From NCBI RefSeq assembly GCF_000373145.1, contig NZ_KB890623.1, forward strand, positions 1 through 64,000: a stretch of DNA of 64,000 nt. The letters run 5' to 3'. Within the stretch, counting starts at the first letter, position 1, and every line of letters begins with the position of its first letter. Position numbers and translations under genes: made by a program. Below, in pieces: positions 17,544 through 25,463 of this stretch. The notes beneath the pieces were generated by a model. It searched no databases, had not been told where the DNA came from, and saw nothing but the letters and a program-made list of their open reading frames with translations. Origin of the DNA: Thermus oshimai DSM 12092 (GTDB lineage: Bacteria; Deinococcota; Deinococci; Deinococcales; Thermaceae).

Positions 17544-19259
17544 TCAGGCGGGCACCTCCACCATCTGGAAGGCCTCGATGATGTCCCCTTCCTGGAAGTC
17601 GTCAAAGCCCTCGAGGCCGATCCCGCACTCGTACCCCTGGGCCACCTCGCGCACGTCCTCCTTGAAGCGCTTGAGGCTGGCCATCTTCCCCTTCCAGATC
17701 TCCTGGCCCTTGCGCAGGACCCGGACCTCCGCGTTCCTTAGGATGCGGCCTTGGGTCACCATGCACCCCGCCACCTGCTTCCCTCCGGGCAGGCGGAAGA
17801 TGGCCCGCACCTCGGCCCGGCCCAGGACCTCCTCCTTGTACTGGGGCTCCTTCTGCCCCTTCACCATGGCCCGCACCTCGTCGATGAGGTCGTAGATGAT
17901 GCGGAAGGTCTTGAGGAGGACCCCCTTTTGCTCGGCGATCTTCTTCACCGAGCCCGGGGGGGTGACCCCAAAGGCCAGGATGGCCGCGTGGGCGGTCTGG
18001 GCCAGGAGGATGTCGGACTCCGTGGGGGCCCCCACCTGGGCCAGGAGGACGTTGATCTTCACCTCCTCCGTGCTCTCCTTGGCCAGGATGTGCTGGATGG
18101 CCTCCAAAGAGCCCTGGGTGTCCGCCCGCAGGATGAGGTTCACCTCCTTCTTCCCCTCCTCCTGCATGGCCTTCAGGAGGTCGGCCATGGTCCTGGGGCG
18201 GCGGGCCTGGGCCTCCTCCTCCTGGGCGCGGCGGGCTTCTTTTCGCTCCTCGGCGATCTCCTTGGCCGCCTCCAGGTCCGGCACCCACTCCACCACCTCC
18301 CCCGCCTGGGGGAGCTCCTGGAAGCCCAGGACCTGGACCGCGCTCCCAGGCCCCGCCTCCTTCCTCTGGTTGCTGTCCGCGTCGGTCATGGCCCGGATGC
18401 GCCCGTACGCCTCCCCGGCCACCACGTAGTCCCCCACGCGGAAGGTGCCCTCCTGGACCAGCATGTTCACCAGGATGCCCGCCTGCTTGTCCAGCCGGGA
18501 CTCCAGGATGACCCCCCTGGGCTCGGCCTCGGGGTCGGCCCGGAGGTCCTCCAGCTCCGCCAGGAGGAGGATCATCTCCAGGAGGTCGTCCACGCCCTTG
18601 CCGGTCTTGGCGCTGATGGGCACCACGATGGCCTCCCCCCCGTACTCCTCGGGGACGAACCCCCGCTCCATGAGCTGCCGCTTCACCCGCTCGGGGTCGG
18701 CCTGGGGCAGGTCCATCTTGTTGATGGCGAAGATCATCTTGGCCCCGGCGGCCTTGGCGTGGGCGATGGCCTCGTCCGTCTGGGGCATGATGCCGTCGTC
18801 CGCGGCGATGACGATCACCGCGATGTCCGCCACCCTGGCCCCCCGCTGGCGGATGCTGGTGAAGGCCTCGTGGCCGGGGGTGTCGATGAAGACCACCGTG
18901 CCCCCGGGGGTTTTCACCTCAAAGGCGCCCACGTGCTGGGTGATGCCCCCCGCCTCCTTCTCGGCGATGCGGCTTTTGCGCAGGTAGTCCAGGAGGGTGG
19001 TCTTCCCGTGGTCCACGTGGCCCATGATGACCACCACGGGGGGGCGCTTGGGGAGGTTTTTCCTCCGTTCCTCCTCCGCCAGCTTTTCCTGTAGGCCCCG
19101 CTGTTCCCTAACGAGCTCCCGCACCGCCTCCGCGTCCTTCTCCTCGAGGGTGGAGGCGTGGGACTTATAGCTCACCCCCATCTGGGAAAGGAGCTCCAGG
19201 AGCTCCTGGTTTTCCATGCCCAGCTCCTTGGCCAGCTGGTAAATCCGTACTTTCGCCAT
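17544..19259 (-). CDS. infB: Translation initiation factor IF-2
   Basis: GTPase that places fMet-tRNA on the 30S subunit and promotes subunit joining. It has 571 residues, the short Thermus form with a brief N-terminal domain (about 1-70) instead of the long E. coli extension. The G domain shows GHVDHGKTTL at 80-89, DTPGHEAF, and NKMDLP. Domains II, III and IV (fMet-tRNA binding) follow to FQEGDIIEAFQMVEVPA. It is the last gene of the rimP-nusA-ylxR-infB operon. AGGAGGTAAGG lies before the ATG, inside the ylxR frame. Confidence 0.98.
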   Translation of the reverse strand: MAKVRIYQLAKELGMENQELLELLSQMGVSYKSHASTLEEKDAEAVRELVREQRGLQEKLAEEERRKNLPKRPPVVVIMGHVDHGKTTLLDYLRKSRIAEKEAGGITQHVGAFEVKTPGGTVVFIDTPGHEAFTSIRQRGARVADIAVIVIAADDGIMPQTDEAIAHAKAAGAKMIFAINKMDLPQADPERVKRQLMERGFVPEEYGGEAIVVPISAKTGKGVDDLLEMILLLAELEDLRADPEAEPRGVILESRLDKQAGILVNMLVQEGTFRVGDYVVAGEAYGRIRAMTDADSNQRKEAGPGSAVQVLGFQELPQAGEVVEWVPDLEAAKEIAEERKEARRAQEEEAQARRPRTMADLLKAMQEEGKKEVNLILRADTQGSLEAIQHILAKESTEEVKINVLLAQVGAPTESDILLAQTAHAAILAFGVTPPGSVKKIAEQKGVLLKTFRIIYDLIDEVRAMVKGQKEPQYKEEVLGRAEVRAIFRLPGGKQVAGCMVTQGRILRNAEVRVLRKGQEIWKGKMASLKRFKEDVREVAQGYECGIGLEGFDDFQEGDIIEAFQMVEVPA

Positions 19260-19503
19260 CCTTACCTCCTAACAGGGCGTTTAGGGCCTCGCTTAAGGCC
19301 TTGGCCCTGGCCCCAGCGAAGCGCCTGAGCTTTTTTTCCGACCAGCACTCCGGGGTGTCGGGGCAGACGTAGGCCCCCCGGCCCGGTGCTTTTCCGCTTG
19401 GGTCCAGGAAGAACCCTTCGGGCGTGAGAAGGATGCGCAGAAGCTCCCCCTTGGGCCGCCTTCGCCGGCAGGCTACGCACATCCTTACGGGGACGTGCTT
19501 CAT
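19165..19503 (-). CDS. ylxR: YlxR/DUF448-family RNA-binding protein
   Basis: Small nucleic-acid-binding protein usually encoded between nusA and infB. It shows the family signature PVRMCVACRRRRPKGELLR at 5-23 and GRGAYVCPDTPEC at 42-54. The 112-residue frame runs 95 bp into infB. The usual family end is near LNALLGG (about residue 79), so the last 33 residues, read from the infB start region in another frame, are an unusual extension. ATG 19503 overlaps the nusA stop by 4 bp. Confidence 0.9.
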   Translation of the reverse strand: MKHVPVRMCVACRRRRPKGELLRILLTPEGFFLDPSGKAPGRGAYVCPDTPECWSEKKLRRFAGARAKALSEALNALLGGKDGESTDLPAGQGAGHGKPGAPGAPFPDGGEL

Positions 19504-20663
19504 GTGAGGTCACGGAAGAGCTTCTCAAAGGCCTCCCGGCCCTTCTTCTCCCGGGCTTCCTCCTCCTCCTCGGCCGCGCGGCGCAGGGCCTCGTCCAGGT
19601 CGGAGATCTCCGCTTCCTCAAACTGGATCTCGTAGCCGGTGAGCTTGGAGGCCAGGCGTACGTTCTGCCCCTGGGCCCCGATGGCCAGGGAGTGCTGGTC
19701 CTTGCTCACCTTGACCCGGGCCACTTTCTTCTCGGGATCCAGCTCAATGGAGCCCACCTGGGCGGGGGAGAGGGCGTTCCTTATGAACTCCTTGGGGTCT
19801 TTGGACCAGAGGATGATGTCCACCTTTTCCCGGCCAAGCTCCGCGGACACCGCCTGGATCCTTTGCCCCTTGTGGCCGATGCAGGCCCCGATGGGGTCCA
19901 CGTTGGGGTTGTGGCTGGTCACCGCCACCTTGCTCCGGCGGCCGGGCTCGCGGGCGATGGCCTTGACCTCCACGATGCCCTCGGCGATCTCCGGCACTTC
20001 CTGCTTGAGGAGGTGCTCCAAAAGCTTCTCGTGGGCCCGGCTCACCAGAAGGGAAGGCCCCTTGGCGGAGCGGTCCACCTTCTTGAGGTAGACCTTGATG
20101 CGCTGCCCCGGATGGTACTTCTCCGTGGGGATCTGCTCTGCCTTGGGCAGGTAGGCCTCCCCCCGGCCCAGCTCCACGAAGACGTTGCCCCGGTTGTCCA
20201 CCCGGGTGACCACCCCGGTGAGGACCTGGCCCTCCTTGTCCTTGTACTCGTTGTAGATGCGGTTGCGCTCGGACTCCTTGAGGCGCTGGGTGAGCATCTG
20301 CCTCAGTTCCTGGATGGCCATCCGGGAAAGGCCCTCGGGGTCTATGGGGAACTCCATCTCGTCCCCCACCTGGACCTCGGGGTCGTACTGCAGGGCGTCC
20401 GCGAGGGCGATCTCCTTGTCGGGGTCCTCCACCTTCTCCACCACGGTGCGGACCTCCACCATCTCAATGCGGCCCGTCTGGGGGTCAATGTAGACGTCCA
20501 CCACGGGCCCCTTGCCCTCGTCTATGTCCTCTTTTCTAAGCCCCTTTTGCCGCTTGAGGTAGGCCTTGCGCAGGGCCTCCTTAAACGCTTCCAGGACCTC
20601 TTCCGTGCTGACCCCCCGTTCCAGGGCCAGCTGCTGCATGGCTTCCATGAACTCCCGGTTCAT
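19500..20663 (-). CDS. nusA: Transcription termination/antitermination factor NusA
   Basis: RNA polymerase-binding factor that modulates pausing, termination and antitermination. It has 387 residues from the ATG at 20663 (MNREFMEAMQQLALERGVS), preceded by GGGGGAAGG. Order: N-terminal polymerase-binding domain (1-125), S1 domain with GVVTRVDNRGNVFVELG (about 130-200), then KH1 and KH2 with GACIGHKGQRIQAVSAELG and SLAIGAQGQNVRLASKLTG. There are no acidic repeats at the C-terminus, as in most non-proteobacterial NusA. Confidence 0.97.
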   Translation of the reverse strand: MNREFMEAMQQLALERGVSTEEVLEAFKEALRKAYLKRQKGLRKEDIDEGKGPVVDVYIDPQTGRIEMVEVRTVVEKVEDPDKEIALADALQYDPEVQVGDEMEFPIDPEGLSRMAIQELRQMLTQRLKESERNRIYNEYKDKEGQVLTGVVTRVDNRGNVFVELGRGEAYLPKAEQIPTEKYHPGQRIKVYLKKVDRSAKGPSLLVSRAHEKLLEHLLKQEVPEIAEGIVEVKAIAREPGRRSKVAVTSHNPNVDPIGACIGHKGQRIQAVSAELGREKVDIILWSKDPKEFIRNALSPAQVGSIELDPEKKVARVKVSKDQHSLAIGAQGQNVRLASKLTGYEIQFEEAEISDLDEALRRAAEEEEEAREKKGREAFEKLFRDLT

Positions 20664-20673
20664 CCTTCCCCCT

Positions 20674-21105
20674 TTATCTTGGCTCCTCAGGCCATTCGGC
20701 GAGGTGGGCGCGGAAGGTGCCGATCTTGAGCGCCTTTTCCTCCCCACCGACCCCAAAGACCACCACGTCCTCTTCCACCCTCAGGATGCGCCCCGTGAAG
20801 GTTTCCTCTCCCTGGACCTTGGCCTTAAGGCCCTGGAAGCGCTCAAAGTGGCGGCGGGTAAGGAGGGGGCGCTTGGGCCCGGGGGATTCCACCAAGAGCC
20901 GGTAGCTTCCGGGGATGGGGTCCTCCCGGTCCAGGAGGACCTCTATGGCCCGGCTGGCCTGCTCCAGGTCGGCCACGGTGATGGGCCGCTCGTCCTTGCG
21001 CTCCAGCCGCACCAGAAACTCCCCCCGGCCCAGATGGACCTCGAGGACCTCCAGGCCCAAGGGCTCCACCGCTTCCTTCACCAGCTGCCAAAGGTCCACC
21101 GGCAC
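20674..21105 (-). CDS. rimP: Ribosome maturation factor RimP
   Basis: 30S-subunit assembly factor, 143 residues, first gene of the nusA-infB operon. The start is taken as GTG 21105 (then PVDLWQLVKEAVEPLGLEV) because GGGAGGTGGGGAG lies just upstream; an in-frame ATG at 21147 would add 14 residues unlike the family. The core shows the ADLEQASRAIEVLLDREDPIPGSYRLLVESPGPKRPL pattern (family: Y.LEVSSPG.dRPL), followed by a C-terminal SH3-like barrel. Confidence 0.92.
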   Translation of the reverse strand: MPVDLWQLVKEAVEPLGLEVLEVHLGRGEFLVRLERKDERPITVADLEQASRAIEVLLDREDPIPGSYRLLVESPGPKRPLLTRRHFERFQGLKAKVQGEETFTGRILRVEEDVVVFGVGGEEKALKIGTFRAHLAEWPEEPR

Positions 21106-21130
21106 CTCCCCACCTCCCTTCACAAAGGAA

Positions 21131-21149
21131 GGGTGGGCTGAGCCCACCC
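21131..21149 (-). promoter_or_regulatory. Leader hairpin upstream of rimP
   Basis: GGGTGGGC, loop TGA, GCCCACCC is an 8-bp perfect stem in the 5' leader of the rimP operon, about 25 nt before its GTG. No U tract follows, so it is not a terminator. It may stabilise the message or be an RNA-level control point (inference). Confidence 0.4.
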
Positions 21150-21173
21150 CCCTCCCTTGGGAGCACTGCCCCT

Positions 21174-21203
21174 AGTTTACACCGCCCTGCCCCTTGACTA
21201 CAA
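21174..21203 (-). promoter_or_regulatory. rimP: Promoter of the rimP-nusA-ylxR-infB operon
   Basis: On the minus strand: -35 TTGTAG (21198-21203), an 18-nt spacer and -10 TAAACT (21174-21179). A leader of about 60 nt follows before GTG 21105. The -35 shares two bases with the -35 of the divergent tmRNA promoter. Confidence 0.6.
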
Positions 21204-21223
21204 CCCCTTTAGTCCCCTATACT
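21194..21223 (+). promoter_or_regulatory. ssrA: Promoter of tmRNA
   Basis: The -35 TTGACT (21194-21199), an 18-nt spacer and -10 TATACT (21218-21223) make the strongest consensus promoter in this part of the window. The transcript would start near 21230, about 27 nt before the mature 5' end, consistent with RNase P processing. Confidence 0.75.
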
Positions 21224-21256
21224 CAAGCTTGGTCGGTCCAAGCCCGGCCCACACAT

Positions 21257-21605
21257 GGGGGTGAACGGTCTCGACGGGGGTCGCCGAGGGCGAGCCTGCG
21301 CGCCGAGGTGCGGGTGGCCTCGTTAAAACCCGCAAACCCACAAAGGCCAACAAGCCTGCTTACGCGCTCGCGGCCTAATCGCCGCGCCCTCGCCTGGAAG
21401 CCCCGCCGGTGGCTCGCCAGCGCGGGGACACAAAACCGGCTAGCCTGGGGCCACGCCCTCTAACCCTGGGCGAAACCTAAGGGGGCTTGCCCCTGGCCGC
21501 CCGTCCGCGGGCCAAGCCAGGGGGACACCTGAAACGCGGACTACGCGCGTAGACGGCCGCTGTAGGGACCTTCGGACGGGGGTTCAACTCCCCCCACCTC
21601 CACCA
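21257..21605 (+). ncRNA. ssrA: tmRNA (transfer-messenger RNA)
   Basis: Rescues stalled ribosomes with SmpB by adding a degradation tag. The 349-nt RNA begins GGGGGTGAACGGTCTCGAC and ends GACCTTCGGACGGGGGTTC, then the acceptor strand and an encoded CCA at 21603-21605. GGGGGTG pairs with CACCTCC to form the acceptor stem with one G-U. The tag frame at 21346-21378 reads Ala-Asn-Lys-Pro-Ala-Tyr-Ala-Leu-Ala-Ala-stop. The C-terminal ALAA is the ClpXP-recognised end. The tag differs from the T. thermophilus tag as I remember it (ANTNYALAA). Pseudoknot-forming G/C blocks follow the tag. Confidence 0.96.
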
Positions 21606-21642
21606 AAAAGGCGCCCAAGGCCCTGGGCGCCTCGCCTTTTTC
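21606..21642 (+). terminator. Rho-independent terminator of tmRNA
   Basis: GGCGCCC (21610-21616), an 8-nt loop and GGGCGCC (21625-21631) are followed by TCGCCTTTTT. This is a canonical strong stem with a U tract. Confidence 0.85.
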
Positions 21643-21666
21643 CACCACGGCATGTACCATGACCTT

Positions 21667-21903
21667 ATGGAGAGGGCCACGTTTTACCTTCCTAAGGAGC
21701 TGAAGCGCCTTCTCGCCCTTCGCGCCAGAAGGGAAGGCCGCTCCCAGGGGGAAATCATCAGGGAGGCTCTGGCCCGCTATCTGGCCCGCCCGGAGTCCAA
21801 GTCTCTGGGGGCGGGTGAGGACGTTGAGGTTTCGGGGAGAACCGCGGAGGCCTGGTTGGAAGCCGCATGGCAGGGGGAGCAGGACGGCCGTGCCCGTAAA
21901 TAG
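21667..21903 (+). CDS. vapB: Ribbon-helix-helix antitoxin (VapB/CopG type)
   Basis: The 78-residue protein starts MERATFYLPKELKRLLALRA, a CopG/RHH strand and helix, with GRSQGEIIREALARYL as the second helix. The C-terminal segment (WLEAAWQGEQDGRARK) would bind the toxin. ATG 21667 lies 6 nt after TACCAT (21655-21660), suggesting a leaderless message beginning right after the tmRNA terminator. It overlaps the toxin gene by 14 bp. It should repress its own operon with the toxin bound. Confidence 0.85.
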   Translation: MERATFYLPKELKRLLALRARREGRSQGEIIREALARYLARPESKSLGAGEDVEVSGRTAEAWLEAAWQGEQDGRARK

Positions 21904-22321
21904 CTGGGTTCTGGTCTTGGATACCTCTGCCCTTTTTGCCTGGATCAACAAAAAGGATCCCGATCATCCTTGGGTTAGGCACCATCTGGAAAACTTCCCT
22001 GGAGACCTACTTTTTCCCATTCCCTTGCTTTCGGAGGTTGGGTATCTTGTGGAAAGGCGCATGGGGGTAGGCGTCCTGGCCCGCTTTTTGGAAGACCTCG
22101 AGGCGGGTTTTTTCGTGGGCTATTGGGACCCGGCGATCCTCCCCCAGGTTCGTCGTCTGGTTTTGCGGTACCAGGACCTTCCCCTGGGGTTTGCTGATGC
22201 CTACGTGGCCGTTACGGCTCTCGTTCAGGAAGCGCCCGTGGTGACCCTAGACCACCACTTTCTCGTTTTGGCCCGGGGAGAGGGGCTAACCGTGCTCCAC
22301 CCGGACATTCCTCCCCCTTAA
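21890..22321 (+). CDS. vapC: VapC-type PIN ribonuclease toxin
   Basis: The 143-residue PIN protein has VLVLDTSALFAWI with the first catalytic Asp, LLSEVGYLV with the Glu, PLGFADAYVAVTAL with the third acid, and VVTLDHHFLVL with the fourth. It cleaves RNA when freed from VapB. GTG 21890 is chosen for its GGGGGAGCAGGAC leader and the 14-bp overlap with vapB. Third positions are less G/C-rich than in flanking genes (many GTT, TTT, CTT), a sign of acquisition. The pair sits directly downstream of tmRNA. Confidence 0.88.
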   Translation: MPVNSWVLVLDTSALFAWINKKDPDHPWVRHHLENFPGDLLFPIPLLSEVGYLVERRMGVGVLARFLEDLEAGFFVGYWDPAILPQVRRLVLRYQDLPLGFADAYVAVTALVQEAPVVTLDHHFLVLARGEGLTVLHPDIPPP

Positions 22322-22327
22322 ACCTGC

Positions 22328-22333
22328 TAAAGT
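22328..22333 (+). promoter_or_regulatory. Likely -10 box of the rib operon
   Basis: TAAAGT with an upstream G-C (TGCTAAAGT) lies shortly after the vapC stop and about 20 nt before the riboswitch. No convincing -35 is seen at 17 nt, so this is tentative. Confidence 0.4.
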
Positions 22334-22339
22334 GGGCTT

Positions 22340-22355
22340 GGTGCCTTTAGGCACC
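22340..22355 (+). promoter_or_regulatory. Upstream hairpin overlapping the riboswitch P1 strand
   Basis: GGTGCC, loop TTTA, GGCACC forms a perfect 6-bp hairpin. Its last two bases (22354-22355) are also the first two of the 5' P1 strand of the FMN riboswitch, so it can compete with part of P1. Confidence 0.6.
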
Positions 22356-22471
22356 TCCTTCGGGGCGGGGTGGAAGTCCCCACCGGCGGTGAAAGCCCGC
22401 GAAGCCCCCCTAGGGGCCCGACCCGGTGGAACTCCGGGGCCGACGGTGAAAGTCCGGATGGGAGAAGGAGG
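22354..22471 (+). promoter_or_regulatory. FMN riboswitch (RFN element) controlling riboflavin synthesis
   Basis: The conserved RFN blocks are present in order: CTTCGGGGCGGGGTGGAAG, CCCACCGGCGGTGAAAGCC, CCGGTGGAACTCCGGGGCC, GACGGTGAAAGTCCGGATGG and GAGAAGG. Closing stem P1 pairs CCTCCTTC (22354-22361) with GAAGGAGG (22464-22471) in 8 bp. The 3' strand is the Shine-Dalgarno of ribD, five bases before its TTG start. FMN binding should therefore stabilise P1 and block translation directly; no separate terminator is visible. Confidence 0.95.
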
Positions 22472-22476
22472 GCCGC

Positions 22477-23607
22477 TTGGATCTGGACGAGCGTTTCCTT
22501 AGGCGCGCGCTGCAGCTTGCGGAACGTGGCCGGGGCCACACCCACCCCAACCCCCTGGTGGGGGCGGTGGTGGTGAAGGGGGGCCGGGTGGTGGGGGAGG
22601 GGTTCCACCCCAGGGCGGGCCTCCCCCACGCGGAGGTCTACGCCCTGGAGGAGGCGGGGCCGGAGGCCAGGGGGGCCACGGTCTACGTCACCCTCGAGCC
22701 CTGCAACCACTTGGGCCGCACCCCCCCTTGCAGCCTGGCCCTCCTCCAGGCGGGGGTGGCCCGGGTGGTGGTGGCCGCCCGGGACCCGAACCCTGTGGCG
22801 GCGGGGGGCCTGGAGCGCCTCAAGGGGGCGGGGGTACAGGTGGAGGCCGGGCTTCTAGAGGAGGAGGCCAGGCTCCAGAACGAGGTCTTCTTCACCGTGC
22901 AGAGGAAAGGCCTCCCCTTCGTCCTCCTCAAGATGGCCCTCACCCTGGACGGGCGGGCGGCCGCCCCTGGGGGGGATGCCCGCTGGATCTCCTCCCCGGA
23001 AAGCCGCCGGGTGGCCCACGCCTACCGCCAGTGGCTCCCCGCCCTTCTCGTGGGGGTGGGGACGGTCCTCCAGGACGACCCCCACCTCACCGTGCGCGAC
23101 CCCGACTTCCGCCCCTTCCCCCACATGCTGGAGCCTCCGCCCCTCAGGGACCCCTGGAAGGTGGTCCTGGACACCGAGGCCCGCACCCCCCCTACCGCGC
23201 GCCTCTTCCGCCCCGGGCCCAGGGGGGAGGCCCCTAAGGTCCTCATCCTGGCGGGGGCGGGGGCCCCGAAGGACCGGCTTAAGGCCTTGGAGGCCGCGGG
23301 GGCGGAGGTGGCCGAGCTTCCCCGGGAAGGGGGAAGGGTCTCCCTGGAGGGGGCGTTGGCCTTCCTCCTGGAGCGGGGGTTGGACGGGGTCTTGGTGGAA
23401 GGGGGCCCCAAGGTGGCGGGGGCCTTGGTGGAACGGGGCCTGGTGGACAAGTACGCGCTTTTCCTCGCCCCCAAGCTCCTTGGGGAGGGGCGGGGGGCGC
23501 TGGAGGGCTTGGCGGTGGAAAAGGTGGCCGAGGCCAAGGGGCTCCGCCTGGCCCGGGTGGAGCGGCTGGGGGGGGACCTTTGGCTCGAGGCCTACCCGGA
23601 GGGGTGA
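22477..23607 (+). CDS. ribD: Bifunctional riboflavin deaminase/reductase RibD
   Basis: Carries out the second and third steps of riboflavin synthesis: deamination of the pyrimidine, then NADPH reduction of the ribose. It has 376 residues. The deaminase domain has [14 protein letters not shown], the zinc/proton-shuttle [11 protein letters not shown] near 50-60, and the Cys pair in [18 protein letters not shown]. The reductase domain runs from about 147 ([14 protein letters not shown]) with [17 protein letters not shown] 22477 is used because AAGGAGG lies five bases upstream, within the riboswitch. Confidence 0.95.
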   Translation: MDLDERFLRRALQLAERGRGHTHPNPLVGAVVVKGGRVVGEGFHPRAGLPHAEVYALEEAGPEARGATVYVTLEPCNHLGRTPPCSLALLQAGVARVVVAARDPNPVAAGGLERLKGAGVQVEAGLLEEEARLQNEVFFTVQRKGLPFVLLKMALTLDGRAAAPGGDARWISSPESRRVAHAYRQWLPALLVGVGTVLQDDPHLTVRDPDFRPFPHMLEPPPLRDPWKVVLDTEARTPPTARLFRPGPRGEAPKVLILAGAGAPKDRLKALEAAGAEVAELPREGGRVSLEGALAFLLERGLDGVLVEGGPKVAGALVERGLVDKYALFLAPKLLGEGRGALEGLAVEKVAEAKGLRLARVERLGGDLWLEAYPEG

Positions 23608-24195
23608 ATGTTCACGGGACTGGTGGAGGAAACGGGCGAGATCCTAAAGGTGGAGGAGGGCCCCTTCCTGAAGGTGAGGATCGGGGCCAAGGAGGTGCTT
23701 TCCGACCTCAAGGTGGGGGACTCGGTGGCCGTGGACGGGGTCTGCCTCACCGCGGTGGCGGTGGACGGGGAGGGGTTTTGGGTGGAGCTCGCCCAGGAAA
23801 CCCTCCGCCGCACCGCCCCCACCTGGCGGGTGGGCCACCGGCCCAACCTGGAGCGGGCCCTAAAGGTGGGGGACCGGCTTGGGGGGCACTTCGTCACCGG
23901 GCACGTGGACGGGGTGGCGGAGCTGGTGGAGGTCCGCGAGGCCCCCGGGGCCAAGGACTACTTCTTCCGCGCGCCCCAGGGCCTTCGCCGCTACATCGCG
24001 GAGAAGGGGAGCGTGGCCCTAAACGGGGTTTCCCTCACCGTGGCCGGGCTTTTCCCGGAAGGGTTTTGGGTTACCCTCATCCCCCACACCCTGGCGGTCA
24101 CCAACCTGGGGGCCCTAAGGGTGGGGGAGGGGGCGAACCTGGAGGTGGACCTCATCGCCCGGTATCTGGAACGGCTCATGAAGGGAGCGGAATGA
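23608..24195 (+). CDS. ribE: Riboflavin synthase alpha subunit
   Basis: Converts two molecules of dimethylribityllumazine to riboflavin plus pyrimidinedione. The 195-residue protein holds two lumazine-binding repeats: [12 protein letters not shown] with [14 protein letters not shown], and [13 protein letters not shown] with [15 protein letters not shown]. The start follows the ribD stop directly, and the stop overlaps ribBA by 4 bp. Confidence 0.96.
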   Translation: MFTGLVEETGEILKVEEGPFLKVRIGAKEVLSDLKVGDSVAVDGVCLTAVAVDGEGFWVELAQETLRRTAPTWRVGHRPNLERALKVGDRLGGHFVTGHVDGVAELVEVREAPGAKDYFFRAPQGLRRYIAEKGSVALNGVSLTVAGLFPEGFWVTLIPHTLAVTNLGALRVGEGANLEVDLIARYLERLMKGAE

Positions 24196-25391
24196 ACAGG
24201 CTAGCCACCACCCAAGAACTTTTGGAGGAGCTCCGCCAGGGCCGCCCGGTGATCCTGGTGGACGACGAGGACCGGGAGAACGAGGGCGACCTCATCATGG
24301 CCGCGGAGCACGTCAGCCCGGAGTGGGTGAACTTCATGCTGAAGGAGTGCCGGGGCCTCCTCTGCGTGGCCCTCACGGAGGAGAGGGCGAGGGCCTTGGA
24401 CCTAAAGCCCATGGTGGAGAAGAACCAAGACCCCCAGGGCACCCTCTTCACCGTGAGCGTGGACGCCAAGGGGGTGACCACGGGGATCTCGGCCTACGAG
24501 CGGGCGGCCACCATCCGCCTCCTCGCCGACCCTGAGGCCACCTCCCAGGACTTCCGCCGCCCCGGGCACATCTTCCCCCTCATCGCCCGGCCTGGAGGGG
24601 TGTTGCGCCGCGCCGGGCACACGGAGGCCACGGTGGACCTGTTGCGCCTTGCGGGCCTTACCCCCGTGGGGAGCCTCATTGAGATCCTGAAGGAGGACGG
24701 GACCATGGCCCGCCTCCCCGACCTCCTGGAGTTTGCCGGGCGCCACGGACTCAAGGTGGGGACCATCGCCGACCTCATCCGCCACCGGCTGGAGCGGGGG
24801 GACCTCTACGTGCGGCGCGAGGCCGAGGCCCTTCTCCCCACCCGCTTCGGGGAGTTCCGCATCCTGGCCTACCGGGACACCCTCACGGGGGAGGAGCACG
24901 CCGCCTTGGTCATGGGCGCCTGGGAGGCGGAGGAGCCCGTTTTGGTGCGCATGCACTCCGAGTGCCTCACGGGGGATGCCCTCCACTCCCTACGCTGCGA
25001 CTGCGGCTTCCAGCGGGACCTGGCCCTGGAGAAGATCGCCCAGGAGGGGAAGGGGGTTCTCGTGTACCTCCGGCAGGAGGGCCGAGGGATTGGCCTGGTG
25101 AACAAGATCCGGGCCTACCACCTCCAGGACCAGGGGCTGGACACGGTGGAGGCCAACCTGGCCCTGGGCTTCCCCCCGGACCTCCGGGACTACGGGGTGG
25201 GGGCCCAGATCCTCTACGACCTGGGGGTGCGCAAGATGCGCCTCCTCACCAACAACCCCCGCAAGGTGAAGGCCCTTTCCGGCTTCGGGATTGAGATCGT
25301 GGAGCGCGTCCCCTTGAGGGCCGGGGACAACCCCCACAACGAGCGCTACCTCCAGGCCAAGAAGGAGAAGCTGGGGCACTGGATGGATTAG
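24192..25391 (+). CDS. ribBA: Bifunctional DHBP synthase / GTP cyclohydrolase II RibBA
   Basis: Makes both precursors of riboflavin: dihydroxybutanone phosphate from ribulose-5-P and the pyrimidine from GTP. It has 399 residues. The DHBP synthase half (1-200) has [18 protein letters not shown] and [25 protein letters not shown]. The cyclohydrolase half (about 205-399) has [13 protein letters not shown] and the zinc Cys residues of [20 protein letters not shown] and LLTNNPRKV are intact. ATG 24192 overlaps ribE. ribH (lumazine synthase) is not in this operon or window. Confidence 0.97.
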   Translation: MNRLATTQELLEELRQGRPVILVDDEDRENEGDLIMAAEHVSPEWVNFMLKECRGLLCVALTEERARALDLKPMVEKNQDPQGTLFTVSVDAKGVTTGISAYERAATIRLLADPEATSQDFRRPGHIFPLIARPGGVLRRAGHTEATVDLLRLAGLTPVGSLIEILKEDGTMARLPDLLEFAGRHGLKVGTIADLIRHRLERGDLYVRREAEALLPTRFGEFRILAYRDTLTGEEHAALVMGAWEAEEPVLVRMHSECLTGDALHSLRCDCGFQRDLALEKIAQEGKGVLVYLRQEGRGIGLVNKIRAYHLQDQGLDTVEANLALGFPPDLRDYGVGAQILYDLGVRKMRLLTNNPRKVKALSGFGIEIVERVPLRAGDNPHNERYLQAKKEKLGHWMD

Positions 25392-25416
25392 GCACCCCCC
25401 CAAAGGTGGGGGGGCC
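25391..25416 (+). terminator. Hairpin at the end of the rib operon
   Basis: GGCACCCCCCC, loop AAAG, GTGGGGGGGCC begins at the ribBA stop codon and can form a long G/C stem, though register slippage is possible. AAGAGG follows instead of a U tract, so termination may be partial. Confidence 0.5.
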
Positions 25417-25463
25417 AAGAGGGGCTACAGACCGCTACCCGAGCGGCCCTATAGCATAGGGGC

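Noticed and set aside
17751-19094. 447-codon frame antisense to infB
   Set aside because: His/Gly/Leu-rich shadow of a conserved GTPase gene.
23580-24191. In-frame upstream extension of ribBA by 204 codons
   Set aside because: Composition is Gly/Pro-rich shadow over ribE; ATG 24192 overlapping the ribE stop gives the normal RibBA N-terminus.
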